The notes: generated by a model from the letters alone, not told the origin. Numbered from the stretch's first letter, positions 1-8,874 are shown. The stretch: DNA of 64,000 bases from CAYQNU01 sp964419055 (GCA_964419055.1 CAYQNU010000012.1:1-64000), one strand, 5' to 3'. Made by a program: numbers and translations.

Positions 1-71
1 TTGAGCAATATCCAAGAAGTTTTTTTTAAAAAAATCTATTTCACCCAACGGGTTAGAATCAAAACTTTAAA

Positions 72-1655
72 TTAAAAACTTGGGCAACTTATGGTGCGGT
101 ATGATTTTTTCCTTGGTTTATAACTTCCAAAATCGGGTTTTGGAATTTTAATTTCATACTTGTAATCTATCGTTTTACTTTCTGAAGCGGCTAATTCAAA
201 ATTCCAAATAAGCAACCCTTGTTTTTTGTCGTGAATAGCTTGTAAAACATCTTGAATATTCAATTTCAATTTCTCATCGTCTCCAATGATTGGCACAAGA
301 TCCCACATTTCTATTTTTACATTATCTTTTGAAGTATTTTTAAGCGAAATTGAAATGTCAGACTTATCAAAATAATAATTACCTACAATAAGATTTTTAT
401 CTATATTGTTTGTCTCTTTTCGCTGCGTTTGTATATTATTATCCTTTCCAAGAAAAATAGAAATGGTATCATTATCCGTATACGTTTGCAAAAAAGTTTT
501 ACCCATATAGGAACCTCTATTGTATACATTCATAGTACCTGGCATTAAATTATGTTGATTCCAATTGGGTATTTTTGACATCAAAAATCCATAAGGATCT
601 ATACCTGGCAATACTAAATAATGAAACTGCGCTGGAAAATCATATTGATTGACATCAACTAAATAAGGTTTTGAATCGGACGGGATGGTATTGGTATTTT
701 TGATTATATAACTCGTTATGGCATTAGAGACTTGAACCTCCTTATAATTTACACCGGTTACTTTTCCACTTACGTTATTATTCTGCCCTATAGCTTGCGT
801 TGGTGAGGTGAAAGCCTTTAGAGGTGTTGCTGTAGAAAGGGTTAAATCTACATTTTGCCAATCAGTTCCACTGGCATTAAAAACATTGGCTCTAAAAATG
901 AATTTCAATTCTTGTTGCGTACCCCCAAATTTGCAATCATAAAGAGGAGCCCAACCCGCTTTTGATGTTAAATATTTAAATTGAATGGTGGTTTTTGTAT
1001 CCCCTTCACATTGAACAACCACAATAATTTCTGAAATGGACTTTGACGGAATAGCTTGTTGATTTAATTGCATTTCATTTCTCCTGATAATATCATTGAG
1101 TTCGGCTTCTTTTTTTTCTATTTCAAACAGTTCCATTGATAACTCAATGTATCTTTTACTAAAAAATGCGGAAGCTTTTTCGATTTCACTTACGTTGACA
1201 CCTTTTGAAACACCCCCAATGGATTCATCTTTAAAAAGTAATTTCTTTTCTAATGAATAGGCTTCTTTTTTCACCGAAAGTAACCCTATTTCCTTTTTTA
1301 ATCGATTTAATGTATCTTGAATATTGGTTACTTTTTTGTTATTATCAATTCGTTCTTTTACATAGTTTATTTTTTCGGTAACAGAAACAATTTCAACTGA
1401 AGAATTGGACAAACTTAGCTCTATTGAGTTTTGCTCAATGTAAGGTGTTAATTCTGTAAAAACAATCGTAGTTCTGCCTTTTTTTAGCTGTAAATCAGAA
1501 GCACAAAAAACATCAGCAGCTGCATTATAAACCGTTACTGATTTTAGGTCAGCTTTTACTTCAATTTCTTTATTCTGAGCAATTAGTTTTGTACTCAATC
1601 CAAAAAATAGCATTAATAGAACTGTTTTTAAAGATGTATTCATTGATTGTTTCAT
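72..1655 (-). CDS. DUF4139 (MuiA-like) exported protein with PorP-type C-terminal peptide
   Basis: The 527-residue product begins with a Sec signal peptide (to about residue 26, ending LIAQ); initiation at Met1 or Met5 is possible. An N-terminal DUF4140-like part (about 35-110) is followed by a predicted coiled coil (about 95-200, rich in E, K and L) and a DUF4139 beta-rich part (about 225-505). This order is that of the 'mucoidy inhibitor A' family, whose biochemical role is unknown. It lies 17 bp downstream of a PorP/SprF-like gene on the same strand, so the two are probably cotranscribed. The oddity is the end of the protein: residues 514-527, PRKKSYRTISCPSF, nearly match the last 14 residues of the PorP/SprF protein at 62120-63100. 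Domain call is confident; function is not known. Confidence 0.85.
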   Translation of the reverse strand: MKQSMNTSLKTVLLMLFFGLSTKLIAQNKEIEVKADLKSVTVYNAAADVFCASDLQLKKGRTTIVFTELTPYIEQNSIELSLSNSSVEIVSVTEKINYVKERIDNNKKVTNIQDTLNRLKKEIGLLSVKKEAYSLEKKLLFKDESIGGVSKGVNVSEIEKASAFFSKRYIELSMELFEIEKKEAELNDIIRRNEMQLNQQAIPSKSISEIIVVVQCEGDTKTTIQFKYLTSKAGWAPLYDCKFGGTQQELKFIFRANVFNASGTDWQNVDLTLSTATPLKAFTSPTQAIGQNNNVSGKVTGVNYKEVQVSNAITSYIIKNTNTIPSDSKPYLVDVNQYDFPAQFHYLVLPGIDPYGFLMSKIPNWNQHNLMPGTMNVYNRGSYMGKTFLQTYTDNDTISIFLGKDNNIQTQRKETNNIDKNLIVGNYYFDKSDISISLKNTSKDNVKIEMWDLVPIIGDDEKLKLNIQDVLQAIHDKKQGLLIWNFELAASESKTIDYKYEIKIPKPDFGSYKPRKKSYRTISCPSF

Positions 1656-1672
1656 ATGGTTAATTTGTTAAA

Positions 1673-2593
1673 TTATATTCTTATTGAGAAATAAGCGCCT
1701 ATCAAATTAGATAATTCGTTAACTTGAGATTTAAAGAAATAGTTAAATTGTAGTCCATAGCTGTATTTTTCAAAAGCCATTCCTATGTTTGGAATCAACT
1801 GAACAATACCGTTGGAATGCCAACCAAATGTGCCTCCATACAAGAAATTACTTTTACGATTAAATCGAATATTGAGTCGTAATTTAGTAAAATACGCTTG
1901 AATTGATTCTGTTGTAGTTGATTTTGGAACAAGAGTCGCTATGAAACTTAAATGATTTATTTCTTTTGCAGTATAGAATCTTAGCAAATTTCCTAATTGA
2001 ATAATATGATAGTTATTAAAATGCAAAAAATCACTGGTATTGTTTTGAAACTGACTACCATTTACTTTTGAATACGATAAATAATAACGGTTTTCCATAA
2101 AGGATAAGGCAAAACTAACATTCAAATTACCTAACCAATTGGTGCGTTCAGAACCATTCATTATTCGATTTTGCTCATAAAAATCTATTATTGAAGAATT
2201 ACTTTTGATATACATAGCTGACCCCGTTGCACCTGCATGAATTCTAAATAAATTAAACAATATGGTTGAATAACTAAATGATAAACCGAAACTAGAAATT
2301 GAATTTTCTCTAAATACGATTTGTTGGGCTGAAACTCCAATTCCCATAAATGGTTTGAAAAGTTTTTTTGTAAATTGAATTTTACTTTGATTCACAAAAG
2401 GACTTTTAATATATGAGTTGAATTGTTGAACCGAAAGATTTTGTTTCAATCGATCGGTAGATAAAACGGAAGGATTAATTTGAATATCGTCAAAACTTAC
2501 AGGAGACAAATGCATGATTTGAGTAAACCCTGTTGGCAATACCAACAAATGAATGAGTAACGCCAAAAATATGTTTTTACATCGTTGTTCCAT
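1673..2593 (-). CDS. PorP/SprF-like T9SS outer-membrane barrel protein
   Basis: A signal peptide (to about residue 25, ending GFTQ) precedes a 306-residue beta-strand-rich sequence. After the signal the layout 'HLSPVSFDDIQINPSVLS' is the diverged equivalent of the NPA[FL]AG segment that opens PorP/SprF-family proteins, and the rest is alternating hydrophobic/aromatic strands typical of an outer-membrane barrel. PorP/SprF proteins hold or help export T9SS cargo carrying type B C-terminal domains. The C-terminus (AYFSIRI) lacks the CPSF extension seen in the paralogue at 62120-63100, whereas its downstream partner, the DUF4139 protein, carries it. Family assignment rests on pattern recognition and is less certain than for the two PorP/SprF genes at the other end of the window. 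Confidence 0.7.
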   Translation of the reverse strand: MEQRCKNIFLALLIHLLVLPTGFTQIMHLSPVSFDDIQINPSVLSTDRLKQNLSVQQFNSYIKSPFVNQSKIQFTKKLFKPFMGIGVSAQQIVFRENSISSFGLSFSYSTILFNLFRIHAGATGSAMYIKSNSSIIDFYEQNRIMNGSERTNWLGNLNVSFALSFMENRYYLSYSKVNGSQFQNNTSDFLHFNNYHIIQLGNLLRFYTAKEINHLSFIATLVPKSTTTESIQAYFTKLRLNIRFNRKSNFLYGGTFGWHSNGIVQLIPNIGMAFEKYSYGLQFNYFFKSQVNELSNLIGAYFSIRI

Positions 2594-2653
2594 AACTCCA
2601 AGTAGAACAATCTGAACTACTCAAAAGTTACAAGCAAGCTAAAAAAGAACTTT

Positions 2654-3928
2654 TTAGTTATCCAAATAGCCTATTAAAGAGTTATATATATATTCTAAAT
2701 CTTCTTTTGAAATGCAATAAGGTGGCAACAAAACCATTACATTTCCCAATGGTCGCATAATGATACCTTTTTGAAGTAAATAATGATAGGCTTCTTTTCC
2801 TTTTGGATTAAAATAAGAGGTCTGTTCGTCAGACCGCAATTCAATTGCCATAATGGTTCCTTTAACGCGCACTTCCTTTACCTTGGGATGATTTTTTATG
2901 ATTTCGTAAAATGTTTTATGCATGAGGGTAATCATTTCTATGGCATTCCAAGTTGAAGAGCGCTCCATGATTTCCATATTTTTGACTGCTAATGCGCAGG
3001 CCAAAGCATTACCCGTGTAGGAATGTCCATGAAGAAAAGTGGCACTTTTGTCATCACTATAAAACGCATTAAAAATTTCATTTGTGACCACTGTTACTCC
3101 CAACGGCATAAACCCTCCAGTGATACCCTTAGATAAACAAACCATATCAGGTTGTTGGGTCAATTGATCAATAGCAAAATAAGTTCCGGTGCGTCCAAAA
3201 CCAGTCATTACTTCATCAGCAATGGTTAACACCCTATTTTCTTTACAAATTTCAATGATTTCATCTAAAATATCAGGCTCATACAAAATCATACCACCTG
3301 CTCCTTGCACCAAGGGTTCAAAAATAAATGCGGCTACGTCATTCGTTTGCAGATAATCCCTTAATTTATCAATACATTCTTGTCTATTTCCATTACTTGG
3401 GATTGGCAAAAAACAAACATCAAATAACAATGATTCAAAAGGAGCATTAAATGTACCTCTTCCCGTTACACTCATTCCTCCAAATGTATCTCCATGGTAA
3501 CCATTTTCTAGGGCAATAATTTTTGTTTTAGGTGCACCTAAATTGAAAAAATAATGTAATGCAATTTTTATGGCTACCTCATTTGCCGTAGAACCATTAT
3601 CGGAGAAAAAAACTTTAGCTAAGTTATTGGGTAATTTCTCCAATAACTTTTCAGCTAAAACAATTGCTTTTTCATGAGTAAAACCTCCGAAAGCTATGTG
3701 TTCTAATGTGGAGGCTTGATCAAAAAGCACTTGAGCCAGTTCAGCATTGGCGTGTCCGTGGAGATTAACCCACCAACTCGAAAATCCATCAATGTATCGA
3801 TTTCCTTCCTCATCATAAACATAAGCTCCCTCTCCCCTAACAATTGGAATTATTGATGTGTGTTTGGCTTGATCAAATGGGTGCCAAATAGTGTTTTTAT
3901 CTCTTTCTTCTAAGTTTAAATTTATCAT
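2654..3928 (-). CDS. bioA: Adenosylmethionine-8-amino-7-oxononanoate aminotransferase (BioA)
   Basis: A class III PLP-dependent aminotransferase of 424 residues that makes 7,8-diaminononanoate from KAPA in biotin synthesis, using S-adenosylmethionine as amino donor. BioA hallmarks are visible: NTIWHPF near residue 12, the SSWW substrate-pocket motif at 50-53, GSTANEVA at 112-119, the cofactor aspartate in IADEVMTGFGRTG (about 236-248), and the PLP lysine K267 in CLSKGITGG. No other biotin gene lies in the window. The start codon is one base from the anmK stop codon, so it is transcribed with anmK, an apparently unrelated function. Confidence 0.95.
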   Translation of the reverse strand: MINLNLEERDKNTIWHPFDQAKHTSIIPIVRGEGAYVYDEEGNRYIDGFSSWWVNLHGHANAELAQVLFDQASTLEHIAFGGFTHEKAIVLAEKLLEKLPNNLAKVFFSDNGSTANEVAIKIALHYFFNLGAPKTKIIALENGYHGDTFGGMSVTGRGTFNAPFESLLFDVCFLPIPSNGNRQECIDKLRDYLQTNDVAAFIFEPLVQGAGGMILYEPDILDEIIEICKENRVLTIADEVMTGFGRTGTYFAIDQLTQQPDMVCLSKGITGGFMPLGVTVVTNEIFNAFYSDDKSATFLHGHSYTGNALACALAVKNMEIMERSSTWNAIEMITLMHKTFYEIIKNHPKVKEVRVKGTIMAIELRSDEQTSYFNPKGKEAYHYLLQKGIIMRPLGNVMVLLPPYCISKEDLEYIYNSLIGYLDN

Positions 3929-3929
3929 A

Positions 3930-4988
3930 TTATCCTAAATATATAGCTCCCCCAATACTGTCTTTGCTTGCACCTGTCACAGAAGCCAATGTATTTGTTT
4001 GATTCGTTAAACGTAATGCGCCTAAAAAGCCGAATAGTAATGCTTCTTTGAAATTAATCAATTCATGGTTCGTTTTAGCTATGTTTAATTGAGAATTGTC
4101 CTTTTTCAAACAATCAATCCAAAAACTGTTAAAGGCACCCCCTCCAGTTATTAATACACTTCCTTTATTTAAAACTGAAGAAAGTTGCTGGACAAAATGT
4201 TTACCAAAAGTATGTAATTTATCCTCAACTGAAATCGAATAGGAATCTAATAATGGTTTAAATTCGGTATCAAAAAACTCTTTTCCTAATGATTTAGGAT
4301 AAGCTTGAGTAAAATAATCATAACTATTCATTTGGTTAAATAAATCAATATTAAAACCACCTTTTCGAGCTAAATCACCGTTTTTATCGTATTCTAAACC
4401 TAGTTTTTGAGATAAATAGTTACTCACCATATTGGCCAAACAAATGTCGTAGGACAACCGTGCATCATCTTTTTGAAAAGACACATTGGCAATTCCACCT
4501 ATATTTAAACAAAAGTCATACTCTCCAAAAAGTAAGGCATCACCAATAGGAACCAATGGAGCACCTTGTCCTCCAAGTCCCACGTCAAGTGTTCGGAAAT
4601 CACATATTGTTTGAAGTCCGGTTACAGCAGCTATTTGCGCACCACAACCAATTTGAAGTGTCAAAAACTGCTTGGGTTGATGAAATATTGTATGACCGTG
4701 GGAAGCGATAGCATCAATTGATCTTTTATCTATAGTATGGGAATCGAAAAAATCATTTATCAGATTTCCCATTATTCTTCCTAAATCAACATTCAATTGA
4801 GCCAATTGTAATCCGGTTAGAACAAATGCTTGTTCTAATTGTTGTTTTATAACCAACTCATATTCATACGTTTTACAAGCTACAATGTCAAAACACCATT
4901 TTTTATCATACCAAAATTGTGCGTATGCCAAGTCCACTCCATCTAGCGATGTTCCTGACATCAATCCAATAATGTTAATTTTTTTCAT
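3930..4988 (-). CDS. anmK: Anhydro-N-acetylmuramic acid kinase (AnmK)
   Basis: The enzyme phosphorylates and opens 1,6-anhydro-MurNAc, recycling peptidoglycan fragments released by lytic transglycosylases (an MltG gene lies at 26355-27401). The ATP-binding signature GLMSGTSLDGVD is directly at the N-terminus, and LNIGGIANVS and LITGGGAFNS follow. An open frame extends upstream to 5060, but the first 24 codons resemble nothing in the family; starting at the ATG at 4986-4988 (MKKINIIGLMSG) gives 352 residues, the usual length. The gene heads an operon with bioA and is divergent from the acyl-CoA dehydrogenase gene, leaving about 107 bp for two promoters. Confidence 0.93.
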   Translation of the reverse strand: MKKINIIGLMSGTSLDGVDLAYAQFWYDKKWCFDIVACKTYEYELVIKQQLEQAFVLTGLQLAQLNVDLGRIMGNLINDFFDSHTIDKRSIDAIASHGHTIFHQPKQFLTLQIGCGAQIAAVTGLQTICDFRTLDVGLGGQGAPLVPIGDALLFGEYDFCLNIGGIANVSFQKDDARLSYDICLANMVSNYLSQKLGLEYDKNGDLARKGGFNIDLFNQMNSYDYFTQAYPKSLGKEFFDTEFKPLLDSYSISVEDKLHTFGKHFVQQLSSVLNKGSVLITGGGAFNSFWIDCLKKDNSQLNIAKTNHELINFKEALLFGFLGALRLTNQTNTLASVTGASKDSIGGAIYLG

Positions 4989-5095
4989 AAAACTTTGTAG
5001 AAAAATAGAATCTGAGTTGAAGATAAAGAGTATTTTTGAAACCGAATTCGATTTTAGCAAAATTGTTTAATATTTTATAATAAAACCTATAAGAG

Positions 5096-6241
5096 ATGGA
5101 CTTTAATTTATCAGAAGAACAAATTGCAGTTAGAGATGCAGCGAGAGATTTCGCACAAAATGTGTGTAAACCTGGGGTAATCGAAAGAGATACACATCAA
5201 AAAGTTCCTTTGGAACAATTGAAACAACTGGGTGAATTAGGATTTATGGGAATGATGGTAGATCCAAAATATGGCGGAAGCGGTATGGACTCTATTTCAT
5301 ATGCGTTAGCCATGGAAGAAATTTCAAAAGTAGATTCGTCTGTTTCAGTTGCCATGTCGGTTAACAACTCGTTAGTTTGTTATGGAATAGAAAAATTTGG
5401 GAATGAAGAGCAAAAACAAAAATATTTAGTTCCCCTAGCAAAAGGAGAAAAAATTGGAGCGTTTTGTTTATCAGAACCCGAAGCAGGTTCGGATGCTACT
5501 TCTCAAAGAACTACCGCTATTGACAAAGGGGATCATTATTTATTAAATGGTACAAAAAACTGGATTACTAATGGAAGTACAGCTTCTATTTATTTAGTAA
5601 TCGCTCAAACAGATGCATCAAAAGGGCATAAAGGAATTAATGTTTTAATCGTTGAAAAAGGGATGCCTGGTTTCGAAATTGGTGCCAAAGAAGACAAATT
5701 AGGAATTAGAGGTTCTGATACACATACGTTGTTATTTAATGATGTAAAAGTTCCAAAAGAAAATAGAATTGGTGAAGACGGTTTTGGATTTAAATTCGCA
5801 ATGAAAACCTTATCTGGTGGAAGAATTGGAATTGCTGCTCAAGCTTTAGGAATTGCATCAGGTGCCTATGAATTGGCATTAGCTTATTCCAAAGAAAGAG
5901 AAACTTTTGGTAAAAAAATTAATCAACATCAAGCCATTCAGTTTAAACTAGCAGAAATGGCTACTGAAATTGAAACTGCTCGATTGATTGTACATAAAGC
6001 AGCTTGGATGAAAGATCAAGGTATGAATTATGACGTTATAGGTGCGATGGCTAAGTTGCACGCATCTGATATAGCTATGAGAACTACTGTAGAAGCGGTT
6101 CAAATTCACGGTGGATATGGTTTTGTTAAAGAGTACCATGTTGAACGATTGATGCGTGATGCTAAAATTACTCAGATTTATGAAGGAACTTCTGAAATAC
6201 AAAAAATTGTAATTGGAAGAGCTGTAACTTCAGAAGGATAA
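5096..6241 (+). CDS. Acyl-CoA dehydrogenase, short-chain type
   Basis: An FAD flavoenzyme of 381 residues that introduces the alpha,beta double bond in acyl-CoA during beta-oxidation or branched-chain amino-acid breakdown. The three family domains are in order: helical N-terminal domain, middle beta domain with the FAD/substrate signature around residues 120-155 (GAFCLSEPEAGSDA and NGTKNWITNG), and C-terminal helical domain (about 230-380). The catalytic base is E363 in QIYEGTSEIQ, the position used by short- and medium-chain enzymes. It stands alone with its own terminator downstream (6266-6306); no electron-transfer flavoprotein genes are nearby. Substrate chain length cannot be decided from the sequence alone. 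Confidence 0.93.
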   Translation: MDFNLSEEQIAVRDAARDFAQNVCKPGVIERDTHQKVPLEQLKQLGELGFMGMMVDPKYGGSGMDSISYALAMEEISKVDSSVSVAMSVNNSLVCYGIEKFGNEEQKQKYLVPLAKGEKIGAFCLSEPEAGSDATSQRTTAIDKGDHYLLNGTKNWITNGSTASIYLVIAQTDASKGHKGINVLIVEKGMPGFEIGAKEDKLGIRGSDTHTLLFNDVKVPKENRIGEDGFGFKFAMKTLSGGRIGIAAQALGIASGAYELALAYSKERETFGKKINQHQAIQFKLAEMATEIETARLIVHKAAWMKDQGMNYDVIGAMAKLHASDIAMRTTVEAVQIHGGYGFVKEYHVERLMRDAKITQIYEGTSEIQKIVIGRAVTSEG

Positions 6242-6265
6242 GACCTAGTTAATAAATGAATAACT

Positions 6266-6306
6266 AAAAATCGCCATTCATTATATAGTGTTTGGCGATT
6301 TTTTTA
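6266..6306 (+). terminator. Intrinsic terminator after acyl-CoA dehydrogenase
   Basis: An 11-bp stem (AAAAATCGCCA at 6266-6276 pairing with TGGCGATTTTT at 6293-6303) closes a 16-nt loop and runs into a T tract. Confidence 0.85.
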
Positions 6307-6341
6307 TTTATTTGTACTCGATTATGATAAAATAACAAATT

Positions 6342-6349
6342 TAACTTTA
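6342..6349 (+). promoter_or_regulatory. Possible -7 box (TAACTTTA) for the SiaC-like gene
   Basis: TAACTTTA differs by one base from the Bacteroidota -7 consensus TAnnTTTG and ends four bases before the ATG at 6354, implying a very short or absent leader. Confidence 0.4.
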
Positions 6350-6353
6350 ATAA

Positions 6354-6734
6354 ATGGCCTTACAAATCAATAAATCTCCAAGAACCCCATTAATTCAATT
6401 GGAAGCTGAAAAAGGAGAATTTCTTATAGAAGGAATACTTTTACCAGAAGATGCCACTAAATTTTTTGAGCCAGTTATTAATTACTGTATCGATTATTTA
6501 AATAAGCCTTTGCCTAATTCCATCATTAATTTGAAATTAGAATATTTTAATACTGCTTCATCTCGTGTTTTGTATTCAATGATGAAGAAATTTGATGAAT
6601 CATCCGATTCTACAAAAACTAAAGTAAACTGGTTTTATGAAGATGATGATGAAGATTTAAGAGATGCTTGTGATGAATACATTATTTTATTGAAAAATAT
6701 AACTTTCGAAAAAATTCCGTTTAAAGCAGAATAG
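6354..6734 (+). CDS. SiaC-family (DUF1987) regulatory phosphoprotein
   Basis: A 126-residue protein matching DUF1987/SiaC: an N-terminal PRTPxIxL strand, GEFLIEGILLPEDATKFFEPV, and the conserved LEYFNTASSR segment. In Pseudomonas SiaC the threonine of this segment is phosphorylated by the kinase SiaB and dephosphorylated by the PP2C phosphatase SiaA, as in a partner-switching pathway; T67 is the likely equivalent here. That is knowledge of the family. No SiaA, SiaB or diguanylate cyclase gene is in the window, so partners must be elsewhere. An acidic stretch (YEDDDEDLRDACDE) precedes the C-terminus. Convergent with the DUF58 gene, 18 bp apart. Confidence 0.8.
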   Translation: MALQINKSPRTPLIQLEAEKGEFLIEGILLPEDATKFFEPVINYCIDYLNKPLPNSIINLKLEYFNTASSRVLYSMMKKFDESSDSTKTKVNWFYEDDDEDLRDACDEYIILLKNITFEKIPFKAE

Positions 6735-6752
6735 TGTTACCATGGATTCAAA

Positions 6753-7682
6753 TTAATGAATCATCTTTTGCCTCTTAATCATATATTTAAGCAATATTTG
6801 ATCGAATCCTTCTGCAATATCGGCTGGAACAAAGTCAATTTGATACATTCCACATTTTAGTTTTAAATTTTGAAATCTCTTCTCACCTGCTTCTTTAATG
6901 CGTTCCTTAATTTGCATTGGATTTAACTTGATTTCTTCACCCGTTTCCATATCAATAAAGGTGTAAGGACGGTTTTGAAAATTAAAATCTATTTCTTTAT
7001 TTTTATCCGTAACATTAAATAATACCACCTCGTGTTTATTATGCTTAAGGTGTTGTAATGCTGAAAATAATGCTTCGGATTGTTGCAAATCTTCCATCAT
7101 ATCGCTAAATATCACAATTAAACTTCTGCGATGCGTTTGTTCGGCAATATGATGCAAGGACTGGACAATATTTGTCCCAACTTTTTTCTCTTTGGAGTAG
7201 TTAAATAGGAACTTTTCTAGCTCAGAAAACAAATAACGTTGATGCGTAACACTTGATTTACAAGGAGTATGTAAATGTAAGCCTTCTCCAAATAGTGAAA
7301 TCCCAACAGCATCACGCTGTTTTCTCATCATATAAATCATTGCAGCAGCAGCATCTATAGAAAAATCTAATTTAGTGTATTCTCCAACTGGAAAAAACAT
7401 AGATGATGACGTATCGATAATTAGTTGACATCGTAAATTAGTTTCTTCTTCATATCGCTTCACAAATAACTTATCAGTTCTTGCGAATAATTTCCAATCT
7501 ATATGTTTGGTTGATTCTCCTTTATTGTACAATCTATGCTCCGCAAACTCGACCGAAAAACCGTGAAAAGGACTTTTGTGCATCCCCGTAATAAATCCTT
7601 CAACGGCCTGTTTGGCTAACAGTTCGAGTGTGCCAACTTCCCTAGCCTTTTTATGTTGAATTTCTTTTTCCACCGTTATCAT
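6753..7682 (-). CDS. DUF58 / von Willebrand factor A-like protein
   Basis: This 309-residue protein has the DUF58 core (GESTKHIDWKLFART and KRYEEETNLR, about 55-85) followed by a vWA-like fold with the metal-ion-dependent adhesion motif DTSSSM (about 90-95). DUF58 proteins normally act with a MoxR-type AAA+ ATPase encoded beside them; no MoxR gene lies in this window, so it is an orphan copy here. No signal peptide or membrane segment is evident, so the protein is predicted cytoplasmic. The ATG at 7682 is preceded by an exact TATCTTTG box at 7698-7705. Confidence 0.88.
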   Translation of the reverse strand: MITVEKEIQHKKAREVGTLELLAKQAVEGFITGMHKSPFHGFSVEFAEHRLYNKGESTKHIDWKLFARTDKLFVKRYEEETNLRCQLIIDTSSSMFFPVGEYTKLDFSIDAAAAMIYMMRKQRDAVGISLFGEGLHLHTPCKSSVTHQRYLFSELEKFLFNYSKEKKVGTNIVQSLHHIAEQTHRRSLIVIFSDMMEDLQQSEALFSALQHLKHNKHEVVLFNVTDKNKEIDFNFQNRPYTFIDMETGEEIKLNPMQIKERIKEAGEKRFQNLKLKCGMYQIDFVPADIAEGFDQILLKYMIKRQKMIH

Positions 7683-7697
7683 TTGTACAATTCATTT

Positions 7698-7705
7698 CAA
7701 AGATA
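7698..7705 (-). promoter_or_regulatory. -7 box TATCTTTG for the DUF58 gene
   Basis: Exact TAnnTTTG match read on the minus strand, 16 bp upstream of the DUF58 ATG. The divergent gene has the identical octamer on the other strand at 7743-7750. Confidence 0.65.
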
Positions 7706-7742
7706 TAACATTGAATTAAATAAGCGTAAAAAATTAAATTCA

Positions 7743-7750
7743 TATCTTTG
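7743..7750 (+). promoter_or_regulatory. -7 box TATCTTTG for the EEP-family gene
   Basis: Exact TAnnTTTG match. Its last three bases are the TTG that would be the furthest-upstream start of the next gene, which argues for the ATG at 7766 as the real start. Confidence 0.65.
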
Positions 7751-7765
7751 AAAAAATATATTTTT

Positions 7766-8800
7766 ATGTATTCAAAACATCGTTATTTTTTACTCAGCCT
7801 TCTGATTTCACTTACCTTTATTTCAGCTACTTGCGATTCGAATTTATCAAACCCATCAAACTCAACATCCTTTCAAATTGCATTTTATAATGTTGAAAAT
7901 TTATTCGATACCATCAATGACCCGTTAAATAATGATGAAGAATATTTACCTTCTGGTAAAAAACAGTGGAATTCAAAAAAGTATAATGAAAAATTAACCC
8001 ATCTATCAGCCGTTTTAGATTCCCTTAAACCAGGATCATCTGCTCCAGAAATTATTGGATTATGTGAAATTGAAAACAAAAATGTATTAATAGATTTGGT
8101 TGCACAAAAGAACTTGATTTCAAACAACTACCAAATAGTGCATCATGATAGCCCCGATAAAAGAGGAATAGATGTAGCGTGTATTTATAATAGTCAAGTT
8201 TTTAAATTACTCTCCAACAGAAAAATTCCTATTACTATTCCTGCTGATACCAATTTTTACACTCGAGATATTTTGTTTTGTGAGTTTATGCACATTGCAT
8301 CAAAAGAAATCATCTATGTATATATCAACCATTGGTCATCTAGAAGTGGTGGTGAAGTTGAATCCGCACCAAAAAGAGCTGCTTGTGCCAACGCATTGTT
8401 GACTGATATTACAAAAAAAATTAGTGATTACGGCCAAAAAAACATTGTAATCATTGGTGATATGAATGATTATCCAACAAACGAAAGCATTTACACAATA
8501 TTGGGAGCCAAAGAACCTTCACAAAACCAAGTATTTAATAATTTGATGCATACCAAACATTTGAATAAAGAAGGAACCTATTTTTACAAAGGAGAATGGG
8601 GTGTTTTGGACAATTTAATTGTTTCAAAAAATTTAATGAAATATACTTCTGAACAACGTGCCGTCATTTACAAACGTGATTGGATGCTTTATACCACATC
8701 AAAAGGAGAAAAAGCGCCTTCTCGATCGTATTCAGGTGATAACTATTACTCGGGTTATTCTGACCATTTACCCGTTTATGTTGAATTTAGTTTGAAGTAA
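7766..8800 (+). CDS. Exported endonuclease/exonuclease/phosphatase family protein
   Basis: The EEP (DNase I-like) fold is shown by FYNVENLFD, the metal-binding glutamate in IIGLCEIEN, NHWSSRSGG, IIGDMNDYP and the terminal YSDHLPVYVEF, which carry the family's metal-binding and catalytic N, E, D and H residues. An N-terminal hydrophobic segment (LLSLLISLTFISATC) is a signal peptide; the cysteine could be lipidated, but Thr before Cys is a poor lipobox. Substrate (nucleic acid, phospholipid or phosphoester) is unknown. The frame opens at a TTG at 7748, but that codon is part of the -7 promoter box, so the ATG at 7766 (344 residues) is preferred. Confidence 0.88.
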   Translation: MYSKHRYFLLSLLISLTFISATCDSNLSNPSNSTSFQIAFYNVENLFDTINDPLNNDEEYLPSGKKQWNSKKYNEKLTHLSAVLDSLKPGSSAPEIIGLCEIENKNVLIDLVAQKNLISNNYQIVHHDSPDKRGIDVACIYNSQVFKLLSNRKIPITIPADTNFYTRDILFCEFMHIASKEIIYVYINHWSSRSGGEVESAPKRAACANALLTDITKKISDYGQKNIVIIGDMNDYPTNESIYTILGAKEPSQNQVFNNLMHTKHLNKEGTYFYKGEWGVLDNLIVSKNLMKYTSEQRAVIYKRDWMLYTTSKGEKAPSRSYSGDNYYSGYSDHLPVYVEFSLK

Positions 8801-8845
8801 ATTTAATTAATTCAATATCGTAGAGTTAATCTAAAAAATTAAATT

Positions 8846-8853
8846 TATTTTTG
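8846..8853 (+). promoter_or_regulatory. -7 box TATTTTTG for the polysaccharide genes
   Basis: Exact TAnnTTTG match just upstream of the epimerase gene; with transcription starting some five bases downstream, the GTG at 8875 is a more natural start than the TTG at 8863. Confidence 0.6.
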
Positions 8854-8874
8854 TGCTAAGAATTGTATCAAAAC

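Noticed and set aside
1..75. Plus-strand open frame from the window edge to a TAA at 73-75, possibly the 3' end of a convergent gene
   Set aside because: Only 24 codons, AT-rich, no recognisable motif; it could be chance. Would need the sequence left of the window.
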